A stretch of DNA of 41,361 nt, from assembly GCA_944386565.1 (NCBI GenBank), contig CALXBO010000017.1, positions 1 through 41,361 on the forward strand. Direction: 5' to 3'. The stretch comes from an uncultured Ruthenibacterium sp. GTDB lineage: Bacteria; Bacillota; Clostridia; Oscillospirales; Ruminococcaceae. The position numbers were made by a program, and so were the translations under genes. Shown piece after piece: positions 1 through 7,881 of the stretch; position 1 is the stretch's first letter; each line of letters opens with the position of its first letter. The notes beneath the pieces are model-generated. The model had not been told where the DNA came from. It worked only from the letters and a program-made list of their open reading frames with translations, and did no database searches.

Positions 1-4
1 AACA

Positions 5-38
5 CCCCCTGTATAGGTTTATTGTCCTACACAGGGGG
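5..38. terminator. Hairpin at window start
   Basis: Arms 5-17 and 26-38 pair over 13 positions around an 8-base loop. The single mismatch becomes a G-U pair when read on the minus strand. On the plus strand it is followed by a short T-rich stretch (CGTTTTGTC), so it could end a gene lying to the left. On the minus strand it lies about 50 bases past the hydrolase stop and could end that transcript. Probably bidirectional. Confidence 0.5.
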
Positions 39-90
39 CGTTTTGTCTATTGTCCGTTTTTACTGGTTCGGTTCAGAGGCGAAGAGGCTT

Positions 91-1134
91 TTACATTCCG
101 TCGAGCAGGAAGGCGGCGGCGCGGTCCATGGCCTTGTCGGCCTGGGGCAGAGGGAACATCTGGAAGACGTGCCACATGCCCTCCCAGCACTCCATGCGGC
201 AGGGAACGCCCTGCGCCACGAGCGTCTCGTGCAGTCGCGCGGAGTCCGCGAACAAAATCTCGTTCGAGCCGGCCTGGATGAGCGTCTCGGGGAAGCCGTC
301 GAAGTCTCCGAAGAGCGGCGAGAGCTGCGGGTCGCTCCAGTCGAGCCCGGCGGCGTACGCGTCGCGCACGGCGTGCATGTACTCCGGCGAGAGCATGGGG
401 TCGATGTCGGCGCAGCGCTCGTACGATTCGCCCGAGCACGTCATGTCCGTCCACGGGGAGGCGAGCACCAGGCGGCGCGGCGGCATACGGCCCGCTTTGC
501 GCAGCGTCTGTGTGAGCACGAGCGCGAGGTTGCCGCCCGCGGAGTCGCCCAGCAGAGCGACGTCGCGCGCGCCGTAGCCCAGTTTCATCAGGTAGTCCCA
601 CGCGCGCAGCGCGTCCTCGGGGGCGGCGGGGTACGGGTGTTCGGGCGCGAGGCGGTACTCGAAGCACAGCACCGGCCATCCCGTGCGCAGCGCGAGCTTT
701 GCGGCGAGCGGGCGGGAGTAGTTCAGGTTGCCGCTGGTGTAGCCGCCGCCGTGGCAGTAGAGCACCGCGTGGCGGGGGCTGGCCGCGCGCTCGGGGCGCA
801 CCCACGCGGCGGGCATGCCTTCGAGGTCGAACGGTTCCCACGAAAGGCCCAGCATCGGCGCGGCAAGGCGGCCGAGGATGCGCTGGCTGCGGCGCTGGCG
901 CTCGAGGTCGCGCGGCGTCATCTCGCCGGGCGAGGACACCGAGCGGATGCTGCGCAGCGCGTTCATCACGGTCTCCGTGAGCTTCTGCTGCGCGGGAGTG
1001 GAATCCGCGATGCGGGGCATCGGGATGTGCATTCCGTCCGTCTGTTCCTCGCGGGCGGACCACATGGCGGTCTCTTCGGTGCGGCGCTCGCTGCGCCGGA
1101 TCTGTCGGGGAGTGACGGGAGTTGTCTGTTTCAT
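91..1134 (-). CDS. Alpha/beta hydrolase, HSL (hormone-sensitive lipase) type
   Basis: A 347-residue cytosolic esterase or acetyl-hydrolase of the HSL-like alpha/beta hydrolase family. The oxyanion motif HGGG is at residues 128-131, the nucleophile elbow GDSAG puts the serine at 198, and the histidine is in GMWH (322). The acid position reads SNEIL, so Glu292 probably serves, as in some HSL-family members. The start was placed at the ATG at 1134 because the longer reading frame runs back over the promoter. It is transcribed divergently from the acyltransferase operon; a hydrolase beside an acyltransferase suggests that one makes and the other removes the same acyl group, but the substrate cannot be read from sequence. 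Confidence 0.88.
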   Translation of the reverse strand: MKQTTPVTPRQIRRSERRTEETAMWSAREEQTDGMHIPMPRIADSTPAQQKLTETVMNALRSIRSVSSPGEMTPRDLERQRRSQRILGRLAAPMLGLSWEPFDLEGMPAAWVRPERAASPRHAVLYCHGGGYTSGNLNYSRPLAAKLALRTGWPVLCFEYRLAPEHPYPAAPEDALRAWDYLMKLGYGARDVALLGDSAGGNLALVLTQTLRKAGRMPPRRLVLASPWTDMTCSGESYERCADIDPMLSPEYMHAVRDAYAAGLDWSDPQLSPLFGDFDGFPETLIQAGSNEILFADSARLHETLVAQGVPCRMECWEGMWHVFQMFPLPQADKAMDRAAAFLLDGM

Positions 1135-1180
1135 AGCATTCCGCTTTCTGCACGCCGAACGCGTGCCGTTCTTTTCCTTT

Positions 1181-1208
1181 ATTATACCATAGTTCCAAAG
1201 TTTTTCAC
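1181..1208 (-). promoter_or_regulatory. Promoter of the hydrolase gene
   Basis: Read on the minus strand, a perfect TATAAT (plus positions 1181-1186) follows a weak -35 GTGAAA (1203-1208) with 16 bases between. It lies 47 bases upstream of the hydrolase ATG and back to back with the promoter of the acyltransferase operon. Confidence 0.55.
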
Positions 1209-1223
1209 GTTGTGCAGGCAACG

Positions 1224-1252
1224 TTGTAAAAGCGCGGTGCGAGTGCTACAAT
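1224..1252 (+). promoter_or_regulatory. Promoter of the acyltransferase/sensor operon
   Basis: TTGTAA (1224-1229), 17 bases, then TACAAT (1247-1252) is a good sigma-A-type promoter. Transcription would begin near 1259, leaving a leader of about 28 bases before the ATG at 1287. Confidence 0.65.
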
Positions 1253-1286
1253 AATCAGCGTAAGAAACGGGAAAGGGGCGGCGCAC

Positions 1287-2603
1287 ATGAAACGGAAGGA
1301 AACGGCGGGCGCAGCGCAGCGCGGGTGGTACCGGCTGGACAATGCCGCGCTGGTGTATTCCGCCATCCAGCGCTCCGACTATTCGGCGGTCTATCGGTTT
1401 TCTCTTGTGCTCGACCGCGACATCGACCCCGCGGCGCTGCGGCGCGCGGCGGAAAAGACGATGCCGCGTTTTCCCGGCCTCTGCGTGCGGATGCGGCGGG
1501 GCGTGTTCTGGTACTACCTCGACGGCGCGCCCGGCTTCGTGCCCGAGGTGCGGCCGGACGTGGCGAACCCCTGCCAGCCCGTGCGGTTTTCCCCGGGCGA
1601 GGAGCTCGTGCGCATCTACTATTACCGCGGGCGGATGTCGGTGGAGCTGTTCCACGCGCTGGCGGACGGCACGGGCGCGCTGGTGTTCCTCAAGACGCTG
1701 GCGGCGCAGTATCTGCGCGAGACCGGGTGCGATGTCCCGTGCACGGACGGCGTGCTCGACATCGGCGAGCCGCCCTCCCCGGAGGAGTGGGAGGACGCGT
1801 ATCCCCGGTACGCGGTGTCGCGCGCGAAGCGGAGCCTCGGCGGCAGCAACGCCTACCGCTACACCGGCACGCCCGAGCCGTTCTACACGCTGAATGTGAC
1901 GATGGGCACGATGCCCGTGGCAAAGCTGAAAGAGGACGCGAAGCGCTGCGGCGCGACCGTGACGGAATACCTCGCGGCGGCGCTCATCCGCACGCTGATC
2001 GTGGTGCAGCACAGCGAGCGGCGGCGGCGCGAAAAGCCCGTGGCGCTCGTGGTGCCGGTGAATCTGCGGCCGTTCTTCCCCACGAAGACGATGCGCAACT
2101 TCATCCTGACGGTGCGCCCGTGCATCGACCCCGAGCTCGGCGACTACACGTTCGAGGAGATCGTGCAGCAGGTGCACCACTATATGCGGCTGCATCTGAC
2201 GCGGCAGGAGCTGGCGGCGTACCTGACGAAGAACGTCGCGCTGCAGCGCTCTCCCCTGCTGCGCTTTGTTCCGAGCCCCGTGAAGAACCTCGCGATGGCG
2301 CTGGGGTTCCGCTTCGTGGGCGAGCGCCCCTACTCGATGACGCTGACGAACCCCGGCATCCTGACGCTGCCGCCGGAACTCCGCGCGCACGTGGAGCGCG
2401 CGGAGATGATCCTCGGGCAGTCGTACTCCGGGCGTTCCAACTGCGCCGTGCTGAGCCTTGACGGCGATCTGACCGTGACGTTCTCCGGCACGATCCGCGA
2501 ACCGCACGTGGAGCGGGAATTCTTCCGCTTTCTCGTCAGGCGCGGCGTGCCCGTCAAAGTGATCTCCAACCGGAAGGAGGATGCATCATGTCCTATTGTG
2601 TAA
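1287..2603 (+). CDS. Acyltransferase of the condensation-domain/CAT superfamily
   Basis: A 438-residue protein resembling the family annotated in Firmicutes as alcohol acetyltransferase. The N-terminal half carries the HxxxDG-type catalytic motif, here HALADG with His123 and Asp127; this superfamily includes NRPS condensation domains and chloramphenicol acetyltransferase. No signal peptide or membrane helix is visible. The start is supported by AAAGGGG a short distance upstream. The stop overlaps the next gene by 16 bp, which implies translational coupling to the zinc-ribbon membrane protein. The acyl donor and acceptor are unknown; ester synthesis is plausible but not shown. Confidence 0.75.
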   Translation: MKRKETAGAAQRGWYRLDNAALVYSAIQRSDYSAVYRFSLVLDRDIDPAALRRAAEKTMPRFPGLCVRMRRGVFWYYLDGAPGFVPEVRPDVANPCQPVRFSPGEELVRIYYYRGRMSVELFHALADGTGALVFLKTLAAQYLRETGCDVPCTDGVLDIGEPPSPEEWEDAYPRYAVSRAKRSLGGSNAYRYTGTPEPFYTLNVTMGTMPVAKLKEDAKRCGATVTEYLAAALIRTLIVVQHSERRRREKPVALVVPVNLRPFFPTKTMRNFILTVRPCIDPELGDYTFEEIVQQVHHYMRLHLTRQELAAYLTKNVALQRSPLLRFVPSPVKNLAMALGFRFVGERPYSMTLTNPGILTLPPELRAHVERAEMILGQSYSGRSNCAVLSLDGDLTVTFSGTIREPHVEREFFRFLVRRGVPVKVISNRKEDASCPIV

Positions 2604-3289
2604 ACTGCGGCGTGGAGCTGGACGCCTCCGCCCGCGCGTGCCCTCTGTGCGGCACGCCGGTGGTGAACCCCTGCGCGCCCGTGCAGCCGGATGCGCCTCT
2701 GCCGTTTCCCGAACGGCGCGCGGAAGTGGCGCCCGTCGACCGGCGCGGCGCGGGGCTGACGCTCTCCGTGATGCTCGCGGCGGCAGCCGCGTGCTGCGCC
2801 GTGCTGAACCGCTTTTTCTTTTTCCCGGAAGTGCCGTGGTCGGTGTACGCCGTCGGGGGCATCTTTGTGTTCTGGGTGCTCGCCGTCTTGCCGCTGCTGT
2901 GGCGGGCGCACCCCGCCGCGCGCGCCGCGCTGAGCATCGCGGCGGCGCTGGCCTACACGGCGCTCGTGGCATTTCTGACGCACGGGTGGGGCTGGTATGT
3001 GCGCCTCGCTCTGCCGGTGGCGCTGGCGGTCTGCGCCGCGGCGGCCGTGCCGTGCGTGACGGCCGCGATGCACCGCTCCATCCTCGCCGTGACGATGAGC
3101 GCGCTGGCGGCGCTGACGGTGTTCCTCGTCGTGCTCGAGGCGCTGATCGACGTGTTCCTCACCGGGCGCTTTGCGCCGGGATGGTCTCTGATCTGCGCGG
3201 CGGTGGGCGTGGTGATGGTGGCGACGCTGCTCGTCGTCCGCCTGCGGCCGCGCCTGCGCGAGGAAGTGCGCAAGCGCTTCCACATCTGA
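2588..3289 (+). CDS. Zinc-ribbon membrane protein (DUF6320-like)
   Basis: A 233-residue protein opening with a CxxC-CxxC zinc ribbon (Cys4, Cys7, Cys18, Cys21). After a short linker come about six hydrophobic helices and a basic tail. A strong AGGAGG precedes the ATG at 2588 inside the end of the acyltransferase gene. This pairing with an acyltransferase resembles the arrangement I recall for DUF6320 proteins in Clostridia, and the family name rests on that recollection. The ribbon should be cytosolic. Its role, perhaps scaffolding the acyltransferase at the membrane, is inference. Confidence 0.7.
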   Translation: MSYCVNCGVELDASARACPLCGTPVVNPCAPVQPDAPLPFPERRAEVAPVDRRGAGLTLSVMLAAAAACCAVLNRFFFFPEVPWSVYAVGGIFVFWVLAVLPLLWRAHPAARAALSIAAALAYTALVAFLTHGWGWYVRLALPVALAVCAAAAVPCVTAAMHRSILAVTMSALAALTVFLVVLEALIDVFLTGRFAPGWSLICAAVGVVMVATLLVVRLRPRLREEVRKRFHI

Positions 3290-3312
3290 TTCCGACGGAA
3301 AGGGGTTTCCTT

Positions 3313-3987
3313 GTGAGGGAGGCATTGTATCAACTGTCGCAGGCCGCGCCGATGCTGGCGTGGCTTGTGATCCCGTGTGCGGCGGCGACGCTGGTGGCAG
3401 CGTGGTCGTACCAGCTGGAGACGCACCGCGCTCGGCTTCTGGCGCAGCAGCGCGACTTTGAGCGCGCACAGGCGGAGCAGTATCTCGAGACGGACGCCGC
3501 GCTGCGCGTGCTGCGTCACGATCTGCGCAACCATCTGAGCACCGTGCGGCTTCTGGTGCAGGACGATCCCGCGCGCGCCATGGCGTATCTGGATGAGCTG
3601 GAAGTCCGCCTGCGCGCGGCGCAGACGCAGCCCGAACCGGACCTGTTCTCCGTGTTTCTCGACGCGCAGCACCGCGTGTTCCGCTCCGCGGGGCTCGCAC
3701 TGGAGATCGACGCGCCCGCGCAGATGTGCGGCGCGCTGCCGTGCGGCATTCTGCTGGCGTGCGCGCTGGACACGGCGCTCGGCACGGCGCGGCCCGGCAC
3801 GCGCGTGAGGGCCGTGTGCCGCGGCGGCGGCTGCTCGGTGGAATTTCTGCCCGTCCCGCTGGCGCTGCGGCGCGAGATGCGCGCGCTGCATTCGCTGGCC
3901 GGCTCGATCGGCGCGCAGGCCTCCCTTGAGCGCCGCGGCGACTTCGCCCGGCTGACCATCGCGGCGGCGAAGGAGGCTGCGGCATGA
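3313..3987 (+). CDS. Single-pass sensor protein with H-box but degenerate ATPase (Spo0B/AgrC-like)
   Basis: A 224-residue protein: one membrane helix (about residues 14-31), a coiled-coil stretch, then the phosphoacceptor motif RHDLRNHL with His69, typical of AgrC/CitA/Spo0B dimerisation domains. The following region aligns in shape with a GHKL ATPase but lacks an N-box (ACALDTALG stands where an NLLDNAIEA-like motif belongs) and has no GxGL box, so it should not bind ATP. The GTG start at 3313 has AAAGGGG seven bases upstream; a TTG at 3325 is the alternative. The stop overlaps the next gene as ATGA. It probably receives phosphate from its neighbour, or passes it on as Spo0B does. Confidence 0.72.
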   Translation: MREALYQLSQAAPMLAWLVIPCAAATLVAAWSYQLETHRARLLAQQRDFERAQAEQYLETDAALRVLRHDLRNHLSTVRLLVQDDPARAMAYLDELEVRLRAAQTQPEPDLFSVFLDAQHRVFRSAGLALEIDAPAQMCGALPCGILLACALDTALGTARPGTRVRAVCRGGGCSVEFLPVPLALRREMRALHSLAGSIGAQASLERRGDFARLTIAAAKEAAA

Positions 3988-5237
3988 GCGGGCTCGTGCA
4001 GTACGCGCTCGTCAACGGCCTCAGCGCGGTGCTGATGATGGCGGGCATGCGGCTCATCCTGCGCCCCGGCCGCCTGTTTCCGGTGGGGTGCGCGGTCATC
4101 GCGGCGCTGCTGGCGTATGTGGTCGTGCGCCCGGAGATCCTGCCGTATTCGGCGACGATCTTCCTCATCCCGCAGTTCCTGTTCGCGGTGCTGTGCTTTG
4201 ACGAGCCGCCCTCGCACGCGCTGGCCGCGTCGGCGCTGTACTCGCTGCTGGGCGGGCTGCTGATGTGTCTCCCGACGGGCGCCGCGTACCGGCTGTTCGG
4301 CGTCGAGCTGATGTCCATGTCGCATCTGGAACCGGCCGCGCCCGGCGTGCTGGCGCTGTCGCTTGTGATACTGGCGGCGGGGATGATCGCGGCGGCCGCC
4401 GTGATCCGCCGCTTCCGGCTTTGGCTGCACATGCCGCCCGCTGCGACAGGCACGCTGCTCTTTGTGAATTTTCTGCTGACGGCGATGAGCGACACCGTCC
4501 GCGGCTCCGGGCAGTACAGAGACATCTTCTCTCCCGTCATTGTGATCGCCCTGCTGACGCTGCTGTGCCTGATTTGCCTGATGCTCGTGCGCGAGGCGCG
4601 CCACACGGCGCTGCGCACCGACCTGTTCGCCCAGCGCCGCCGCTTTGAGCTGACGTACCGCCGCGAACTCGACGCCGAGCGCGAGCGCCTCGCGCGGTTC
4701 TGCCGCGAGAGCCTCGGCGAGCTGGACGCGCTGCGCGACGCGGTGCGGGACGGCCGCACCGGCGAGGCCGCGCAGATGCTGGATGCGCTCGACGCGCGCG
4801 TGGACGCCCCGCTCGGGCCGATCCTGTCCGGCAATCCGGCCGTGGATGCGCTGCTGCGCGCCAAGCGCGCCGACGCGCTGCGGGGCGGATGCCGCTTTGA
4901 GGCGGCGCTCGACCTGCGCGAGTGCGGCGCACTGAGCGACCCGGACGCCGTGGCCATCCTCGCCAATCTTGTGGACAACGCGCTCGCCGCGTGCCGCGAG
5001 GGCGACGCCGTCTCCGTGCGCGCGCTCGTGCAGCGGGGCGTCGCCGTGTTCGAGGTGCGCAACCCGGCCCACGGGGACGAGGATCTGCCCTCCGTGTTCC
5101 GCTTGCCCTCGCATCCCGCGCGCCGCCACGGCATCGGGCTCGCGTCGGTGCGGCGCACGGCCGAGCGCTACGGCGGCTCGCTGACGCTGCGCGAGGAAAA
5201 CGGATTCGTCACGGCGCGCGCCGTGCTGAACGTCTGA
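3984..5237 (+). CDS. GHKL sensor kinase lacking the phosphoacceptor histidine
   Basis: A 417-residue protein with about six membrane helices (residues 1-205), a coiled coil, and a C-terminal GHKL ATPase with N-box LANLVDNAL (Asn328, Asn332) and G-box HGIGLASV (residues 382-389). Where AgrC-like kinases carry the RHD...NHL box, this one reads CRESLGEL (residues 240-247): histidine is replaced by arginine, so it cannot autophosphorylate at the usual site. The upstream partner has the missing H-box, and the two genes overlap by four bases. The last 21 codons lie inside the 92-bp repeat, and the flanking element begins there without breaking the frame. No response regulator is adjacent in the chromosomal flank. 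Confidence 0.82.
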   Translation: MSGLVQYALVNGLSAVLMMAGMRLILRPGRLFPVGCAVIAALLAYVVVRPEILPYSATIFLIPQFLFAVLCFDEPPSHALAASALYSLLGGLLMCLPTGAAYRLFGVELMSMSHLEPAAPGVLALSLVILAAGMIAAAAVIRRFRLWLHMPPAATGTLLFVNFLLTAMSDTVRGSGQYRDIFSPVIVIALLTLLCLICLMLVREARHTALRTDLFAQRRRFELTYRRELDAERERLARFCRESLGELDALRDAVRDGRTGEAAQMLDALDARVDAPLGPILSGNPAVDALLRAKRADALRGGCRFEAALDLRECGALSDPDAVAILANLVDNALAACREGDAVSVRALVQRGVAVFEVRNPAHGDEDLPSVFRLPSHPARRHGIGLASVRRTAERYGGSLTLREENGFVTARAVLNV

Positions 5238-5263
5238 ATACAAAAGCACAGGGCCGCCGCGCC
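5172..5263. repeat. attL: left copy of a 92-bp perfect direct repeat
   Basis: These 92 bases recur without a mismatch at 33845-33936. The copy starts at the codon for Gly397 of the kinase, runs through the stop codon and ends exactly after the first arm of that gene's terminator hairpin (CACAGGGCCGCCGCGCC). The next bases (TTTCCAG) differ from the right copy, so this is the left junction of the inserted element. Confidence 0.88.
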
Positions 5264-5286
5264 TTTCCAGAATCCAGTGTGCAAAA

Positions 5287-5326
5287 AACGCTGCCGGATC
5301 ACTCGCGTGAGTGATCCGGCAGCGTT
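5287..5326. terminator. Bidirectional terminator at the left end of the element
   Basis: Eighteen-base arms 5287-5304 and 5309-5326 (AACGCTGCCGGATCACTC and its complement) pair perfectly around a four-base loop. On the minus strand the run of six A at 5283-5288 reads as a T tract, ending the LytTR transcript. On the plus strand it follows the kinase stop by about 50 bases and replaces the chromosomal terminator that the insertion split. Confidence 0.8.
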
Positions 5327-5330
5327 CTGT

Positions 5331-6062
5331 TTAAGAGAGATCCCCCGGTCCGGCGTTCAGGAAGCGCACGCCGATGAAGTCGGCAAAGCGTGAGCGGAGC
5401 TGTACCTGAAAGCTGCGGCTCACCGGCACACAGGCTCCGGTCTCCATCTCCAGCTTCGTGCGCTGAAAATGGCGGATGTACTGCAGGTTGACGACAAAAC
5501 TGTTGTGACAGCGCACAAACCGCTCATGGTCGAGCTGATCCATCAACTCGTCGAGCGGCTGCGGACACAGGACCGTTCCGCCCGCCGTCACAACGCTCGT
5601 CGTGCGCCGGGAGCGTTCAAGGTACAGCACGTCCGCCTGGCGAAGCACCCGGACGCCGTCCTTCTGCTGCAGCACGAGCGTGCAGGAGTCGATCCGTTTC
5701 AGCTCCTTCTCCGCCGCGTGCAGAGCTTCGGGCAGAACAGAGGTCATCCGGTCTTTCGTGACGTACCAGATGTGCCTCGTGCGATACGCTTCAACGGCGT
5801 AGTCCAGATGCCCGGACAGGAAAATGATCTGGCATCCCGGCATGTCGCGGTTGAGATACTGCGCCAGCAGAAGGCCGGAATCCCCCGGCAAACCCACGTC
5901 GATCAGTGCGATCTCCGGCTGCTCGCGCCCGCTGCGCACATAGAATTCTTCCGCCGAAGCATACGTCCGGATCACCGCTTTCTCCCCGTACAGCTCCCGG
6001 ACAAAGCGCTCCGTCCGGAGGCGCTGATGCTTCTCATCTTCGATCACCGCAATCAAGCGCAT
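5331..6062 (-). CDS. LytTR-family response regulator
   Basis: A 243-residue AgrA/LytR-type regulator. The receiver domain (about 1-120) has the acidic pair in IEDE, the phosphoacceptor aspartate in LIDVGLPG, the switch Ser in FLSGH, and the conserved lysine in YVTKD. A LytTR DNA-binding domain follows (about 140-235; motif RCHNSFVVN). It is the last gene of the minus-strand cargo, 41 bases after the DUF4176 gene, and ends at a strong hairpin. The element encodes no sensor kinase for it. By integration it sits convergent to, and right next to, the chromosomal split GHKL kinase, so cross-talk is conceivable but unproven. Confidence 0.88.
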   Translation of the reverse strand: MRLIAVIEDEKHQRLRTERFVRELYGEKAVIRTYASAEEFYVRSGREQPEIALIDVGLPGDSGLLLAQYLNRDMPGCQIIFLSGHLDYAVEAYRTRHIWYVTKDRMTSVLPEALHAAEKELKRIDSCTLVLQQKDGVRVLRQADVLYLERSRRTTSVVTAGGTVLCPQPLDELMDQLDHERFVRCHNSFVVNLQYIRHFQRTKLEMETGACVPVSRSFQVQLRSRFADFIGVRFLNAGPGDLS

Positions 6063-6103
6063 GCTGTCTCCTCCTTTCCGAAGGCGGAGATTCCCCGCCG
6101 CGT

Positions 6104-6382
6104 TTAGTTCCGTCTCCGGTAAAAATCGTCCAGTTTCTCCAGAAACGCCGTCCGCTCCTCGTCTTCAAACCCGCGGAAAACAACGGTTTCCACCGCATCG
6201 TGCTGAAAAAAGAACTGCCCGTTCTCACCGAGGTTGCCCTCGGGATACACCACGCCGATGTAATCGTATTCCTTGTTCGTCGCGCGGTCGCGCTGCTTTA
6301 CCCCGAATACCATGACCCGTTTTTTTCCGCCGCGCAGGCGCACGATCGAACCGATCGGCAGAAGTTCCTTGACATTCTCCAT
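6104..6382 (-). CDS. DUF4176 family protein of type VII secretion loci
   Basis: A 92-residue cytosolic protein. The opening LLPIGSIVRL, the block YDYIGVVYPEG, and the following FFQHD and a Phe-Arg-Gly turn match the DUF4176 pattern, a family found beside WXG/LXG genes in Firmicutes. The ATG at 6382 is preceded by AAAGGAG. It directly follows the candidate effector gene, which fits a chaperone or adaptor for that substrate; the biochemical role of the family is not settled. Confidence 0.8.
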   Translation of the reverse strand: MENVKELLPIGSIVRLRGGKKRVMVFGVKQRDRATNKEYDYIGVVYPEGNLGENGQFFFQHDAVETVVFRGFEDEERTAFLEKLDDFYRRRN

Positions 6383-6453
6383 CGTAATTCTCCTTTCGGC
6401 CGCCGCACGGTGCGCGGCGCCGGATTGTACTGTTTTATCCGCAGTGCCCGGCA

Positions 6454-7338
6454 TCAGAACAGCCAGTCGCACAGTGCGCCGCATCCGGCCGACACGGCAT
6501 CTCCGACGTCACTCAGAAGATCTCCGGCCGCGTCCCAGGCGCCGCCGGCAAAATCAACGATCCCGTCGCCGACGAAGTCGGCCCAGTCGGTATAGGCTCC
6601 TCCGCTGCTCCATTCAACCAGCGAGTCCAGCCCCCAGTCCAGAAGCCAGCCCGCTCCGGCCGCAGCGACCGGAACCGCCCAGCCGGGAAGCGTCGCTGCG
6701 GCAAGCGCGCCCACTCCGATGCCGACCGCCGCACCGAGAACCGTCTCCACCGCGAATTCCTGCCAGAACCGCAAGCTGAACTCTCCGAATTCTTCCCAGT
6801 TGTCGTCGGCCGAATCGATGGCCGCGGTGATCCAGTCGGTTGCTGCACCGTCGGTGGACATTTTGACCAGACCTTCGGCCATGTCCGACCATTCGCCCTC
6901 CGCGGCGCCGCTGATCATCTGGAGGATGCCCTCCGAATCACCCGAAGCCGCAAGCGCGATGGTTTTGGCGAAATCGCCGAAGTCCTCCCGGTCGGGCTTG
7001 TCCTGCGCATCTTCGCGCGGCACGCCTGCCGCAAACGGGCCTCCGCTGTCGGCGGACGACGATTCACCGCCATCCGCGCACACGCCGGAGAGCCTTCGTT
7101 CGGCGTCCCGGTAGATCCCGGCGGATTCCGTCAGGACTCCGGAGAGGTCCGACGCGCGCCGGGCGCAGTCGTCCATACCCGCAGACAGGGCGCGGAGCGC
7201 TGTGTTCAGCTCGGCCGGCACAGAAGCGGAGCACAGACCGCGCACATCCCGCCCCACCGTCCGCAGAGCTGCCGCGCACCGCATGATGCGCTGTGCAGCC
7301 GTTTCCATCCGCACAGTGTCTGCCGTCCATTGCGCCAT
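6454..7338 (-). CDS. Candidate type VII substrate with WXG-like head and glycine zipper
   Basis: A 294-residue protein with no signal peptide. The first about 90 residues are an all-helical, WXG100/LXG-like domain ending in YRDAE, which fits the YxxxD/E export signal known for type VII substrates. An acidic, Ser/Gly-rich linker follows. The C-terminal half has a long hydrophobic segment with GxxxGxxxG spacing (GAAVGIGVG), like glycine-zipper membrane-active toxins such as streptococcal TelE. It lies six bases upstream of an FHA gene stop on one side and next to DUF4176 on the other. No immunity protein is obvious. Effector is my inference; a structural membrane component is the alternative. 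Confidence 0.6.
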   Translation of the reverse strand: MAQWTADTVRMETAAQRIMRCAAALRTVGRDVRGLCSASVPAELNTALRALSAGMDDCARRASDLSGVLTESAGIYRDAERRLSGVCADGGESSSADSGGPFAAGVPREDAQDKPDREDFGDFAKTIALAASGDSEGILQMISGAAEGEWSDMAEGLVKMSTDGAATDWITAAIDSADDNWEEFGEFSLRFWQEFAVETVLGAAVGIGVGALAAATLPGWAVPVAAAGAGWLLDWGLDSLVEWSSGGAYTDWADFVGDGIVDFAGGAWDAAGDLLSDVGDAVSAGCGALCDWLF

Positions 7339-7344
7339 GACGAT

Positions 7345-7881
7345 CTATCCTTTCCCTCTGATTTGTTCCAGGCGGAGCACACGGTAGTATTCCCCGCCGG
7401 CTCCGATCACATCACCCGCGCGCAGCAGCGCCGGGCCCGTGAGGAGCGCCCCGTTGAGAAGCGTCCCCCCCGCGGACACCGGGATCAGTACGGCCTGTGC
7501 TCCCTGTGCGCACAGTTCACACTGCACGCGGGAAATATACGGCGACGCACCGAGAAACAGCTCGTTGCGGTGTTCCGCACGCGCGTCCGAGCGCCCGAGG
7601 CGCAGCGGCGGCGTGTAGTCCTTGGCGCGGCACACGCCGTCCGGCCCCTGCAGTTCGATGTGCCACGTCTGCGCCGGTTCCACCAGCACCGTTTCGCGGA
7701 TGTCCTCCGCCTTGCCCCGCAAGCGGCCGCTGCCGGGCGCAAGACGCCCGCGCTCCACCTCCACGCCGCGCTGCACCACAACGCTGCAGCGCAGCTCCGG
7801 GCCGCGGCGGCGCAGCAGCACCGTGAGCACCACAAGAGCTGCCGCGAGAGCCGCGATGATCCCGACCGCGATCCACTCCAT
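7345..7881 (-). CDS. Membrane-anchored FHA-like protein
   Basis: A 178-residue protein. An N-terminal hydrophobic anchor (WIAVGIIAALAAALVVL, about residues 2-20) and a short basic stretch lead to a C-terminal FHA-like fold (about 95-170). The GR of the first FHA loop is present (RLGRSD) and the NG turn is kept (LLNG), but the usual S..H reads SRVQ, so phosphothreonine binding may be weak or lost. The ATG at 7881 shares a base with the stop of the upstream WXG gene (TGATG), showing tight coupling. It likely docks part of the secretion machine in the cytosol. Confidence 0.68.
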   Translation of the reverse strand: MEWIAVGIIAALAAALVVLTVLLRRRGPELRCSVVVQRGVEVERGRLAPGSGRLRGKAEDIRETVLVEPAQTWHIELQGPDGVCRAKDYTPPLRLGRSDARAEHRNELFLGASPYISRVQCELCAQGAQAVLIPVSAGGTLLNGALLTGPALLRAGDVIGAGGEYYRVLRLEQIRGKG

